From the NCBI RefSeq assembly GCF_036373705.1, contig NC_089855.1:7416001-7480000 (forward strand): 64,000 nt of DNA, written 5' to 3'. This DNA is from Amia ocellicauda (Eukaryota; Chordata; Actinopteri; Amiiformes; Amiidae). The stretch's first letter is position 1, and every line of letters begins with the position of its first letter. A model generated the notes under the pieces. It saw nothing but the letters and a program-made list of their open reading frames with translations, was not told the DNA's origin and did no database searches. The translations under genes were made by a program, and so were the position numbers. Below are positions 22,240 to 37,200 of the stretch, in pieces.

Positions 22240-25200
22240 CTGGGAACAGAGCAACAGGCGTACTAATTATCACACACAAAACACGACTGCCCTTAGAGGT
22301 ACATAATTACATTCAAATGCAATGGAAGGTGTATCAGAGAACTCAGCTGGATTTTGAAAATAGAAACATGCTTAATAAGCCGTCACTCAGTCATTTTAAA
22401 AAGCATATTTCCTAGAGCACAACAACTTCAATCTTGTCACCCTAATGGACTGTATATCCAGGCAGTAATTATCACTCTGTGTTGCCTAAAGAGCTAAAGA
22501 GTCATAAAACATCAAACTAAAACTACTTTGGAAGCACAGTGAGCTTTTTAAAAACATGCATGATTGATTCGAGTGATATGGGAGGGAAATTAAACATATT
22601 TGAAGGCAATGTTTGCATCCTTATAGGCATCACTGAAAATAAAAACATTGAGAAAGAAACATAAAGCTACATAAAGCTAAAATAAAGCTACACTCAGATA
22701 CAGAGCATCGAGGTCCCTCAGTCTGTGGTTGAACTCGTATGATTAATCATTTTAGAGATGACAGAATTGACTGACATCATTGTTCAATCATACCAGCAGG
22801 AGTACCGGTTTTCCTGTCCCAACCACCGAAGAATATGTAACTAACTCTCTTCCCCAGCAGATGGCAGTGTGTTACCAGCTACAGCACAGACTTCCCTGCA
22901 CCCTTCACTCCACTCATACGATTCTCCGCTGGCATTGAATGAAACCCGGTTGCCGGTGGATATTATTTATTAGTTAATTAAACCAAGCACTCCTCTCCAA
23001 TTGCTTGAGAAACATAAGCAACCTCTCATGTCGCAAAGTCTCTATAATGTCGAATAACAAAGTCAGTGTTGAATGCTTACAGTGAGTCTTAAATCATTAA
23101 AAGCCATCTCTATATCATAGCACAAGGAAACTTCTTGGCTCGCTTTTATTAGTTATTAGTCTCCTTTGCAGTCTCGTAACTCTGTTCATATGCAGGTTCA
23201 TGGGCCAGGTCTGCAATTATAACTCCAGAAAGAGGACGCACCCTTGCACAGGTCATTAAACCAAATCTGCACTGATTAATTATACTTCATGTGAGTTTTA
23301 GCTGTTTTGCCAGCTCAGAAATAGCATAAATATACTGGTATTACTAGTTTATTTCATGCCTTTTGCAACCGAAGAATGCTTTAACATATTACTCATACTC
23401 ATACTAAATAATGTGAAAGGCCTACCAACAATACAATGCAAAAGTGAGCAAAAGGAAACCCTGCAGAAAAGCTGTCTGTGCTCTCAGTGAATCACTCATA
23501 TTTTCCTCCCCTCAATGGTGGCTGGTGACCTGCCCCTCTGTCAATGCAGCCCCCGAGAGACGTCCCAGCGGGAAACAGGGCATCGACGTTTGACACAATA
23601 AACCCCAGAACCGATACACAGTAATAACGAGCAATCAGTCCAAGGCTTTGTCTGCCTTCAAAGGAACCTCGAGAGACTGACAAAATCTATATGAATTGCT
23701 TGTGGGCTTTCAGGGCCTGGACAATAAACTACGCTGACATTTCCAGCTCAACAGAACTCTATGAAATAATGTGTTTTGGAGAATACACTTAGACATTGCC
23801 TGGGAGAGGAGTTATGCGCTGTGAGGAGTGTCTCATACGGTCAGGACGCGCACTGAAGGGCACAGATGTACAATAGTATTCCAGCAAAGTCCCCGCGTAT
23901 CCAGTTTCGCACCCTGGTCTGTCTGGGGTTCGAAGGATTTGTGGGTGATCGCTTTTTGATGAAGGTTAGTCGAACTGTAAATTCAGAAGCCTCGGAGAGC
24001 ACCTTGGACAGATGAATAGGCTCTGGTGACAGGATTTCAGCCGTTCTGAGTACATAAATATGATATTTCCTAGTGGACGCCCTTACCCAGAGCGACTTAC
24101 ATTTGTTACAATATATCTGCTTTTTTTCCCCACATGCAATTACCCATTTATACAGGTCTTCAAAGAAACATCAAACTCTCAAAACTGCTGACACAAGAAC
24201 AGCTGGTTTCCTTGTGGTTCTCAAAAGGAAGCTGAAGGTGGAAAAACAAGCTGAATTTACTTATTTTTTTATTAATTGTTGTGTCTCCATGTCCTTTTTA
24301 TAATAATAATAATCTCCTCTGCCTAAAGGGATGGTGGAACATTTCCAGTTATAGAACACAGAAAATCTATTTCCATCAGTTAAAATTAATTGAAAATGTT
24401 GTCACCATTACTTTGCTTTTCAGCTGGTTTGGCTGAACGTATAATCGTTTTTTTCAGGTTTAGACGAATCAAGTGGGTTGTACGGCAAAACCCACCATGA
24501 CCGAAATACACTCCTGGACAATCCCTGGCACGTTAACGTGTTCAGGTCTCAAGTTTTATTGATAGTCTGCACGTGATCCTTGGATCACTTAGTTATTTAT
24601 GGACATCAAACGAGCATGATGGGGCGAATGGGCTCCTCTCGATTGGACACTTTCTTATGTTCTTCTTATTTCATTCAGTTGGGAGTAAAAAAATCTATAT
24701 ACAGTTAAAATTATCAGAATTTCAATTAAATACATTAAATCAGTATTTAAAGCATACTTATTTTAAAAAACAAGTAATTGTGTTATCATCCATAAATATG
24801 TTTAAATTATGTATGTGTTACATAGTTTGTGATTCTAGCCTAAAAGCTATGGTTGCTTGCTTATCATTTAGGTCAGGGGTCTCAAACTCAGTTCCTGGTG
24901 GGCCGTGTGGATGATGCTGGTTTCCCTTCCAACTGAGCCCTCAATTACTTCATTTGTCTAATTAATTATTCTATTTGATACATTTAAACAATATATTGCA
25001 AAGTAATTTACAGTTGATGGTCTAAAAGTGCATTTGATTCAAGGTATCTTATAAAATATAAGATAAGTGTTTAAATGTATGTTGCTAATTAATCAATTAG
25101 ATCAATTAAGAAATTGAGGACTCGGTTGGAACGAAAACCAGCACACACGGCCCTCCATGGATTGAGTTTGAGAGCCCTGATTTAGGTGTTTACTTAAGTT

Positions 25201-28200
25201 ATTTATGATTATTACTGGTATTATTTTTATACAGTAGGTTAGTAGTGGAGTGTCCTGGCTCAAAAAGTAGTAATATCTCTTCCAATGTCATGAATTTAGA
25301 GGTTGATATTGATATTAAGAGTAAATAAAACTGGAAATTTGTGCTACAGGTTTTGAAACTGGGATATTAGTTTCTGATCAGCCTAAAGAGCTTGATTGGC
25401 TTCTAATCTGGAAGAAGGAGAGGCGTAACTGTGCCACGCTGGGCCTGCCGAAACACTGACCCATAGAGGCACAGCGGATGTAGATGCAAACACTGTTAGA
25501 AGGATGTGGCACCATGACAGATAATACAGCTAAAATGAAAAGCTTAAACTAAAACACGCAAAGAAGAGATTAAGGAGTAGAAAATGTTCAGTGTAGACCA
25601 GGGATTCACAAACCTGCTGGTTTTTGTTCCAACCAAGCTCTCATTACTTAATTGGGCCTTAAATTGCATTGTTAGTTCAATTAATGATTCAATTAAGCAA
25701 TTAAGATCTCATTTGGAACAAAAAGGGGGTCGTCCAGGACCGGTTTGGGAATCCCTGGTGTAGACAAAGGAAGTTCAAAAAACGGTAAAACTAGCTAGTG
25801 AAATTTTGTATCGGGTGACTACATTTTTGCATCATACCTGTTCACTGTCAATCGCACAGCCTTTTAATTAGAAAGAAACTGGATGTCAGTATTTTGAACC
25901 AGAAAACTCCAAAGCGATTCTGTTTTCCTAGCATTCTAAACAATCTAAACCAAACACAGCCAAGGCATGCCACAGCGCGACCAGACGCTCTATGCGCTCA
26001 TGTTGTACCAGGTCTATGGCAGGCGTTTCAGAGGGACTAGGCTCAGACGAAGGGGCCGGGGTCTCACACTCGGCAACACCGGCGTCTGCCCCGGGAGGAT
26101 CCTCGAGATTTAGCCACTGCTGAACCAAAACCAAGCATTAATCCACAAGACACATTGTCAGCAATGAGCTCATAACACCCAACACTGATATCATCAACTC
26201 TGACACTTTAAACATATTTATTTTAAGTTGCTTTTTATATATATTTGCTTATTCAAATGACAAAGAACAGATGATTTCCACACAGAGGATTCCACACAAC
26301 TCGACATTTTCAGCACGAGTTGTTGAATTGGAACCACATATTTTACATTTCTACAGCGACTATACCATCTCACTGAACATTTCTCGCCCGCCACAAGTGT
26401 CACTGAGTGATTAGAACAGAAGTCGGATGTAATTCAAGATCTGACATCGGCGTTAACACAGGCACGCAACCGGTTTAATGTGTCACAGGACAATAGCGCT
26501 TTGGGAAAGCCGCATCGTGAGCAGACGCTCCAGGCGCATTCCTGGACGTTGACTCACCGCGTGAAGGTTTGTAATTTTTCTCAGATGTGTCCCACCCGAA
26601 CACTTGTCTAATGGACTCCGGTTATTGACAGCCGACGGTAGGTTAAAGCTGGAGAGTGTGTGTATAGACTGTCTTCATTTTTCCCCCAAAATGTTGCAGA
26701 TGTTGATGCATACGATTAATTTCATGGGACAGAGGAAGACCTGACTAGACAAGGCCCTCATACAGATGAGCAAACAGTAATCGCATGAGCACGATAACAC
26801 GCCCCCCCGATCTGCATAAAAGGACGCTGAATCGCCCCCCTCCCACCCTGTGTTCACCTCTTCTGACTCAATAAAGTGGAAATGAAACCTAACTTGGTAC
26901 CTAGTCTTCAACTATTTAACAGAATTTATATTGCATGTGATAAGTAAATCCAGCAGTAAATAAAAATATCATAAACACGTCACGTCAAGGATGGAGTAGG
27001 TGGTTTATCTGTGTGGGAGGTGTCTATCTTGGCGTTTTGGTTTTAACGTGTTGCCTCCGTGTTATTAGTTCCACTCATACACTAGAGGAAGGATGTCGAA
27101 CACATCCGTTGCACTCAGAGGAGCTACAGGCCCGGGGGACGTTGCCTGACCGCGGCTCCATGTCGTCTGAAGCCGGTCTGACGCAGCTCATGATGGAAGG
27201 TGGACTCCAGAAGGGATGGGATGAGAGATGGATGAGAAAGAGAAACCAGGGGTCGACCTGGGCAGCGTGGAAATGCATTTCACAGAGAGTGTAGATTCGA
27301 AGTCAATAAATCTGTGGTCTGGAAGGTCAGCGCGGTTCCCCTGCTGGAGAACGCTTCATAACGGCCCCTTTAAGAGCAAAAGGCTCAGACAGGCAATCAG
27401 GGAGACGCCCGAAGTGGATGATCTACCGGTATTCATTCTGGGCTGGGAGATTCATGGCTGTGGGCAAATATGGTCTTCATTGTCAACCTCAGAGTCCCCG
27501 CCTCGTAACCACTCCTCGGGAAAAATCGTAAAACAAGTGAAATACACTTACAGTTGTCTCCGTGGACGTGTCAGACATGGGGGGGTCCTCTGGTTGTGAA
27601 GGCATCTCTTCACTCGGGGAAGAAGATACCGGTTCCTCCATGTCTGTGACTTCTGCACTTCCTGCGTCGTACTACACAAATTAGAGCACGCAAATGGGAT
27701 GCACAAATACAGAACAGGCCCCCAAAAAACACCTCCAGGAACTATATCCATCACATCACAAACTGCACACTGCGGCCGTGAATGGATGCAGATTTAATTA
27801 TACAGCACCGTAAATTACCTTCTGTGGTGGTGGCCCTGGGGCCTCACAGTCTGGGTGCTGCATCAGTAAAGGGACCACATGCGCGCTGTACACCTCCCAC
27901 CACAGACTCACAAAATGGTCCAGGGGGTGGCCGGTGGGCGACTCCAAGTCCCGAGACACGGCTCCGGTCTGGGGGTTATACTTATAGTGCCACGGCTTCA
28001 CAGAGCCAATAAAGTGAACTATTCTGGCCTCTCCGCCATACCTGCAGTAAACATAAGAAACATAAGAGCATAAGAAAGTGTCCAATCGAGAGGAGCCCAT
28101 TCGCCCCATCGTGCTCGTTTGGTGATCAAGGATCCTATCCAGTCTGTTTTTGAATGTTCCCAAATTGTCTCTTCAGCCACATCGCTGGGGAGTTTGTTCA

Positions 28201-31200
28201 GATTGTGACGCCTCTCTGTGTGAAGAAGTGTCTCCTGTTTTCTGTCTTGAATGCCTTGAAGCCCAATTTCCATTTGTGTCCCCGGGTGCGTGTGTCCCTG
28301 CTGATCTGGAAAAGCTCCTCTGGTTTGATGTGGTCGATGCAACATTTCCGTTTATCATCCAAACATACTGTATCTGTCTCTTTGTCTCTCTCTCTCTTCA
28401 CAATGTTTACAAATGAACTTCCAAATCAAAGAATACATCTGCTCTGGCGTCCTATAGTAACTTTAAACCATTATTTTCAATGCAAATTCTGCATTTATAG
28501 TCTACAATAGTGTGTCCACAATCTTTTCCAGTCAGGCCCACATATCAACCACCTGAATTCAATCTTTAAACCCTCTCTGAAAACACGATTTATACATCTG
28601 TGATATACAACAAACTCTATTCAACAGAGATTAAAATAACAGATAGGATAGATACTCACTTCTGGAAAGCTGGCAGGTAGGTGTACACAGCGCTGGTGCT
28701 GAGGTTGTACACAAAGGGCAGATGTTTGTCGATGTCCCGTACAGACCAGTCACTGAAGAAGGAGTTGAGCAGCCCCTGGTCTCCTCCTGGACAGAGTAAT
28801 GTGAACAAGCAGGACAAAGACAGTGTTGTATCAGTGCCGTCTCTTCATTACCACCCTCGTTTTCCCATTTCCAAGCAACCACTTCTGCCCAGAGATAAAC
28901 ACTGATGCATGACAGCCTCTCGCGCTTTGATGCACCTCGGATTATAACATATTCAAAGGCTGCCCTTTAGGATTCGCAATTAAACTAAAACTGTTTTTGA
29001 CCTTTGCATTCAGTTCAGCATAGTTCAGGCCCGGCTCGAGTCAGAGGGGATTATATTTAGCCTGTGCATGGGTTGCACCGCTCAGCTCTTTCAATGCCAG
29101 ATTGTTGTGTTTTTCACTTGGGTCTATAAGAATCACAATGCTCAACCGCTTCCTGGGAAATCGCCTGAGAGCGCGGCTTTGTGTGAAGGAAAGCCGTCTC
29201 ATGATTCATTTACGACTAGTTTTTCTCTTCCCCCATGATGCGGTTGTATCCCTTATCAATATCATGTTGTAAGAAATGTGGGGGAAGGAATGCAGTTGGA
29301 AATGAAAGCTGGATGTAGTGACTGTGAGAGAAGAGGAAGAAAATCGCGGACAGACGAGTGCTGCAATCAACAGTCTGTTACTGAAATGTGTTTAACAGGG
29401 TTGGGCCATCTGAAAATACTGTCACCATTTGTGTAAATCCATGTGAGCTCAATATAGACGCCCACTGTCCCACTCACTGCTGGAACAAATGTTAAATCAG
29501 AGGGAATCAATTTAAAAAAAATACATACAAGATAAAAACTGCGGTTTATATATTAATGTTCAACTTGCATTACAGGCCCTGGTTGGTTGATTTTGTGTGA
29601 TGCCACAGCGTACACTAATCACCTGTGTCATTAGCGTGTTTCGACTCTCATGCCCAGTGTACGGCAGCGTGTACCGCATGCAAAGCATTCAGCAGGAAAA
29701 GCCAGCCAGGGTCCCGAGGGGATCTGCTTATTAAATGCACCCATTCGGGAAATAAATGCATCAGACTGTAGAGAATGAAAATCTAATTTAATCGTACATT
29801 TAATTTAATTCATAAACATAAAACAGCAAGTAGACGCATGAGGCAATGCATTTAAAACATCTAAATAAATAAATTAAATCAAATGCTTTAAAATAAGATA
29901 CGTTCCCTCCTGTGCCTTATCTATAACCCAGTAATGCTCCGGTGCTCAGCACACACCACGCCTCTCTGGCACATTCCTCGACTACCATGCTCGTCAAACA
30001 TCTGCAGGATGTTACTGTGCATCAAAATGCATGCACTGACAGGGATGTTTTGGTGAGAAGCGAATGGGTGACGCTGTCGAGCGTGTGGAGCTCCGCTTTC
30101 TGGAGCCCAACATATCACTCAGCTGGAGTTTGAACACACTGTATACATGGGATTCAGTCCTACTGGTACCACAACAAAGACAAACTGAATAAATCAAAAC
30201 AAAAGAAGAGTCAGGAGTTCCCAGCCCTGGCCCTGGAGGAGCCCCTACCCTGCTGGTTTTTGTCCCGACCAAGCTCTAAATTACTTAATTGAACCTTAAT
30301 TGAACTAATAATTATTTTGAACAGTTGGGGTTTTAAGTGAAGTATAGAATTCTATAAATAACTTATTAAAGAACGAATTATTTAAGACACAATTTAAACA
30401 GCCAAATCTAAGCAGATTGTTGCTTCAATTCAGGTTCAATTAAGTAATTAAGAAACATAAGAACATAAGAAAGTGTCCAGTCGAGAGGAGGCCATTCGCC
30501 CCATCGTGCTCGTTTGGTGTCCATTAATAACTAAGTGATCAAGGATCCTATCCAGTCTGTTTTTGAATGTTCCCAAATTGTCTCTTCAGCCACATCGCTG
30601 GGGAGTTTGTTCAGATTGTGACGCCTCTCTGTGTGAAGAAGTGGAACAATTGAGAGCTCAGTTGGATCCTCCAGGACCATTGTTGGGAACCCCCTGTCTT
30701 CCTGAAATGCTTGTCCACAAACACAGTTTCTAAACACAGGCTGCCATATTTCCCCAGGTTTGCCATTATTCGTACGGTCTCCTATGAAGCCGATGTTTTC
30801 ATATTAACTCTACAATATCTGTACTCAAAACTCACCATCGAAGCTGCCATTCTCCGTGGCAAACTGCAGCAGCCTGTTGTAAGTTTCCAAGGAGGGTCTG
30901 AACACAAACACACCGGAGTTGAAGCAGTCCGGCCAGCCCGGGTCCGGCGCCGCAGAGAGCTCCTGCCGGTCAAACAGCTCGTCCACGTTGCACAGCACCT
31001 GCAGGTCAGCGAGCACCAGGACAAGGGGACAGGGACAATGTCCACACACACACAAAAAAAGTCTTCCCAACACTGCTGTAATCACATGCATGCTTTCTCA
31101 GTTAAACATTCACATCATCGCCTGAAATTGCAAAGTTGAATAACCGCACTGCGTCAGTGAAGGTGTGTGTATCTGTCCAATATCAATCAATCCCATTTAC

Positions 31201-34200
31201 ACGGCACCTGATCATGACTGACATAATCAAGATACACAGAAACTAGCAGAAGAGAGATACTGACGCACACCGAAGACATCTGAGGGCAATCTATCAGCCA
31301 TTGAAATTGATCTAAGTTGTGGGCAGATATTCTTTATATTGTATATATGAGAATAATGGGCCAACTGACAGGTGACACATCTCTCCAGTGAAAATTGTGT
31401 CTTAAATGCTTGTGAGGGGAGGATAACTGACGAGGTTTAAAGGACAATGTAACGTTGGACCAGTCATTTGGTCAGATGTCACGTATAAGACTTTTGTTTA
31501 AAATATTTGTTCAGATTTTGTTTGGGGTGAGAAGAGAAAAGCAAACATATTAATTCCCAGTTAAATTTGACCTCCAATTACTGTGGTCTGTTTACAAGCC
31601 TCTGGATTCTGAAGCTGACATGTTTAATGAAAGCCGTGTCGGGTTCAAGGATGATAAACTTAGTGGGTCTCTGTGATCTGTTACTCAGTGAGAGGGTTGA
31701 CCTGTGCTGATGACTTTTCACCTCTAGGCTGGACTTTGTTTACCAAGCAGTGGTCTGTGAAGAGAAACTAACTCACATGAAAAGAAACGTGTTGTTTGTT
31801 TTCATTGAGCCAGAAAAGGACTTTCCTTTGATCCCCAGAGTGAACTGTTGGGGTTAAATGAAAACGCTCCACAGCAGGAATGAGCGCCTAACTCAGGTAT
31901 TCAGGTTCCCACAGACCCAGGTAGAGGAATTTAAGGTGCCGGGGCATCACTCACTAGCGTGTCGGCATCCAGAAACACACCCTTGGTGAACTGCGTGAGG
32001 GCCCAGCAGTGCAGCTTGGTGAAGGTGATGCCGAGCTCCGGGCGTCTCATCAAGGCCAGGTGCGCTTGGTCTCCGCTGTCCAGCGCACTGACCTCCACCA
32101 CCTCGTCAAACACACAGGTCAGGGCGTCCCTGGGGGAGGACAGGAGAGCAGACTGTGTGAATCGGGGGAGTCGTCGCAGACACACAGATTTGTGTGGCAT
32201 AGAGACACTGCCTGGAACCTGACGACGTTCAGGATTGTTAGGAATGCACTTCTCGTCCAACAGCTCGCACCCAGCTCTGTATTCTCTGAACAAACTGACG
32301 GCGCTTTTTAGTTTACCCCCCAAAAATGCCACATTAGCCAACAGAATCTTCCGTTTCAGTCCCTGTCAGGCATACAGGAAGACGGCATCACCTGCAAGAG
32401 TAACAGAGTTCAATCTGACAGATAATAAACAATCCAACACACACAGGCTTGCATCACTATGTGTTTAAGAGCAGGGCAAACCCGAGACTCACTTTTAACA
32501 CAATTTTAAATGAATTCAAAATTCTATATTGAATTCTTAATTGGCCAATTTATCGTTTATTTTTAGAAGCTCTGGGAATGTATATTGACAAAGCCACAGG
32601 GGTTTAACGCAAAGTGCCCCTGATGGCCAGTAAGTTTAATCAGAAGACAGCACGGTTTGTGCTGCTTTACTACAGTAAAAGCAAAACCTAAACATCAACA
32701 CTACAAACTGACTCGTGGTGCTTTTCAACATGAGGTAAACACAACACCCTCAGCCTGTGTACATTATTGCACTTTTCCAAAAAAATGTGGTTGTTGTTGT
32801 CGTTTCCGTTTATTAAATGCACAACAAGAAATGCATCCAACCTACGAAAACAATACAATACCTCCTTCAGTTCAGAGATTTAAAAAAATCTCACACACAC
32901 CAGAAGTCCAGTAATAAAAACCATCATGACAGTTGCTCTTTCGACAGCACATTTACAGAGTGCATGTGTGCACTTTGCCTTGATTGTTCAGTTCTTGATG
33001 AATTTACTCCTCCGTTAGGATACTTTATGTTTACATGCGATTAACGCATACATCCACCTCAAACCCCACTATGGGTCTCTGATTATCTTGTGATTCGACA
33101 AGGCTTCGTGTAAGGGTTGTGGCTGAAGGTAGGTCCTGCCAGTAGGGATGTGCGGACTCACAAATATTGTTGAGGAGGATGTAAGTGAAACTGAGAATAT
33201 GTACTTTAAATATTCTGTCTGTGTAATTTTCCATGCCTCACAGCGATATTTTTCATTGTCATTCTGCTGCTTTTTCTCCCTCAAATTTAAGTAAGGAAAT
33301 GAGCTTGACAAATAGCATTTAATTCATCCAAACATCACCGAGACCGATCTCATTAGGAGCAGATGCATTTAGTCCAGCCGTGCCTGCAGCACTGAATTCA
33401 AAGGGGGACAAATTAGTTCTCTAGCATCTATGGAATTAAAAAACAAGACACAGCCATCTTGTCATAAGATTGAAGTGGATTTTTATTGATTTATGTTTCA
33501 CGTATTTATCATGAAAACTGAAATATACCGATTTCGTTTTTTAATCTCATCCTCAAACAGGAAAATACGTCATACTGCGGCCCTGCTCTGTTCAAATTAA
33601 ATGAGTGTGTTAAACCACGCATATGAGCAGAGCAGTGTGTGATGTGGGGAACAATGTGGGGAAGCAATAAAAAAGCCAAACAATGTCAGGGTATATTGTC
33701 AAAAGTGTAGAATTGAGAACAAGGGCAGTGATGTTCAGACTGTACAATGCACTAGTTAGAGCTCATCTGGACACTGTGGACAGTTCTGGGCTCCACACTT
33801 CAAGAAAGATATCGCTGCTCTAGAGGCAGTTCAGAGGAGAGCAACCAGACTTATTCCAGGTCTGAAGGGAAAGTCCTACTGAGAGACTGAGGACCTGAAC
33901 CTTTTCACCCTGGAACAGAGCAGACTACGTGGGGACTTGATTCAAGTCTTCAAATTCATGAAAGGCATCAACCACATCAAACCAGAGGAGCTTTTCCAGA
34001 TCAGCAGGGACACACACACCCGGGGACACAAATGGAAATTGGGCTTCAAGGCATTCAAGACAGAAAACAGGAGACACTTCTTCACACAGAGAGGCGTCAC
34101 AATCTGAACAAACTCCCCAGCGATGTGGCTGAAGAGACAATTTGAAAAAGAGAAGGATGGTGTTAAATATCAAGTGACACTGTGTGTTGGCACTTTAACG

Positions 34201-37200
34201 CTACACAGTGGATCTACACAAGATCACAATCCTGGTCTAATTGAATTCCTCACAGCCTCATACTGAAGTCATTGTCACCTAGAGAATGGCTGTGCTGCCC
34301 AGGACAGACTGAAGCCGTTTCATTACAGGGTGTTGGGAATTTACAAACACAACTTTAACAGGATGGAGAAACCCCTGCTTTTACCATAAGGAAAGACAGT
34401 GGCTGTTCACTCGGTTCGCAAATGAAAGCTAAAAGTGGTTATGAATCCGCTGAAGAAGAAAATGTCTTCCTAGTCTGTGTATGAATAAACGAGTGCATTG
34501 ACAGGGATACAGTTACATAGTGGCTAAAGACTAAAGGACAGGCCGTGGACGCACGTATCAGCAGTTTTATCCACTGGAGGGACTCTAAACATGGCACATA
34601 TTAAATTACTCCTACTCGTGTGCACTACATGTTACACGATAGCTTTGGGGACTAAAGACCTTGACATTATACAGTGTGAGCAAGTACAGCCGGTCAGGAA
34701 AGACATGTTGTTGTGCGGACCCAGACCAAACCAGCAACACTTCTGTGCAAACTCAGATCCCTACACCAATCAGAACTGAGAAATATAGTCCTGGCGCTGA
34801 CGGCAGGTTCTCAATGGAGAGAGGAAAAACCTGCCTGGGCTTTGTTTTTTGTTTTGCCCAGAGACTGCTCTGTTGTATTTTACGCCTTTGCTGATGGAAA
34901 AGACGAGACGTGTGTTAGATATTGCATTTGTCTCCTTACCGTGTGCTGCTGGAGACCTGTGGCGTGACCAGGACCACGGTCTGCCTGGAGGTCCGGTGCT
35001 GCCGCAGGGACTGACCCAGAGCCAGCGCCCCATGGGAGTAAACGTCGCTGGTCGCCAGAGTCACAAACGCCTGGTCTGTTACTACAAAGAGGAAGGACAC
35101 AGGAACCCGTGTGAATGAGTTTTCTGTCCTCATTGTCATTACCGTTCCACTAACTTCAAATAGCAACAACATTGTCTACTGCTGTGTTTATTTGTTTAGA
35201 TCACTTCATATCAGATATCTCAAAGTGCTTTACAGAGTTAAGACAACTCAAAATGTGTTAACAATACACAAATATTCTCACCTTGGATTAAAAAAGATGA
35301 CAGAATTGATGATGATGAATTTGTAATAGACTGCTTGAGAGTTTCCATATATTGTACTCAGCCTGAATCAGTAATTATCCATCTATGTTCAGACTCCATT
35401 CATACCTGGTCAAAATAAGCCCCACACTCAGAAGAAAATATTCCCAAATTCCCCAAAGTCTTTTGGCTACTTTAACAAACCAATAAAGCTATATCTTACA
35501 TCTCCAGTTTCTTGTTATGCTTTAAATTTAATGTTCACTCACTTTATTCTAGATCATGTAAAATGTTTACAGGTCTATATTTGATTTTATTGTATTTATG
35601 TTTTTTATTTTGCTATACGTTTTTTGTATGTTTACCAGTCTGTAAAGCGCTCTGTGGCTACCCTGCGAAGGGCGCTATACAAATAAAAATGGATTGATTG
35701 ATTGATTGAACTGAACAGGATTTACAAATTGAGGAATTCGATCAACCACAGTCACAAACAATCTCCTTACGAATAAAGAATAAACGCGTCGATCGTGTCA
35801 AACATGATTATGACTGAAAAGGACAAACCAATGCAGAGATTTTAATACAACTGAAAAGGAAAAAAGTGTTTCCAAATTTACTGCACGTTCTATATTGTGA
35901 AAAGAGTTGGATTCGTGTGAATTTGGTCAAACTTATATCACAGAACAGAGAGAAGAAAGTCGACGATTGTTATAATGATCATAGCTGTGCTTTTTCAAAT
36001 GATTGCAATATTTTAGAAAACATGAATTTATTTCACGCTTTCTTGCTCTTCTCAATCAACAGTACATTGTTCAGGAGTCCACGGAGTACTGAGTATGAAA
36101 CACAAATGCCAGTGATCTGTGGTTTTCAGTGGGGTAATCATGAGATCTCAATGCTCTCGACACAAGCGGCAAGCATTTTGAATTGCTTTCTGACCACTGC
36201 ATTGATTGTTTCTGCAAAATAAAATGGATGTGCCTGCGAATGCATGACTGAGGTGATGGATGTAATTGAGTCGCTGTGACCTTTTCTGTTCTGTTTACCA
36301 AGAAAATCAGTGGAAGTAATTAAACTGTAAATAAGCAACTATGAAATATCCACACAAACAAATACACAGAAGCACACGCATGAACACACGCGCTGGCACA
36401 GACACACGCATACATGCAGGCAGATATATACAGAGAGATGGACGACACCTTTAAAGTGAGATGTTTCTGAACTGGCTTAAGAAATGGCCGTTTCTTTAAC
36501 TAGTTTTATTTTCATTCTGGGTTTAAACATGCATTTTAAGACACTGAATCTCAATGACTAACAGAGCTTTCCAAAATCTTAAGATGTCAATCAAATGCAT
36601 TACATTTGAATTCAATATAATCAAAATTACTATACATATACTTCATTTAATGGGTTGATAGTCAATATAATACTGAACAGTCTGACTAGTAGAGACCAAA
36701 GAATTAGTGTTTCACCTCGTACGAGAAAAGATGGAGAGTTGGGGACGATGTGTCTTTTGACAGATACATCAATGTAACATGCATTTTAAATACCTTTGTG
36801 TGAGGTTACAAAAGGCAGATAAAAACATTTGATCTAATGTTAATACCTAATGTTTTTGCTCTCTCTCTCTGATTGGTTTGTTTTGATTTCTAAGGCAAAA
36901 CGGCCCAAGAACAAGCAGGAACTAAAGACAGCTGCAGTGCAGGCCTGGCAGAGCATCACTAGGGAAGAAACCCAGCATCTGCTGATGTCTATGGGCTCCA
37001 GACTTCAGGCAGACATTGACTGCAAAGGATTTGCCACCAAGTACTGAGCCTCACAATTTAATTCATGATTATGTTAGTTTGTCCAAATACTTTTGAGCCC
37101 CTAAAATTGGGGGGAACACATATAAAAATGGGTGTAATTCCTACACCGTTCACCCAATTTGGATGCAACTACCCTCAAATTAAAGATGAAAGTCTTCACT

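Larger units (their letters stand above)
22240..26008. other. Last glycogenin intron
   Basis: 3.8 kb holding a CTCF-like motif, one SINE-like fragment, one CR1 tip and two hAT MITEs with intact target duplications; nothing else recognised. Confidence 0.7.
28787..30835. other. Glycogenin intron with nested repeats
   Basis: 2 kb, mostly AT-rich, with the MITE/CR1 nest at 30212-30696 near its upstream end. Confidence 0.7.

Noticed and set aside
28150..28510. Overlapping 88- and 118-aa plus-strand ORFs
   Set aside because: They read the reverse strand of a CR1 3' fragment.
30711..31139. 142-aa plus-strand ORF
   Set aside because: Antisense shadow of glycogenin exon 30998-30836.
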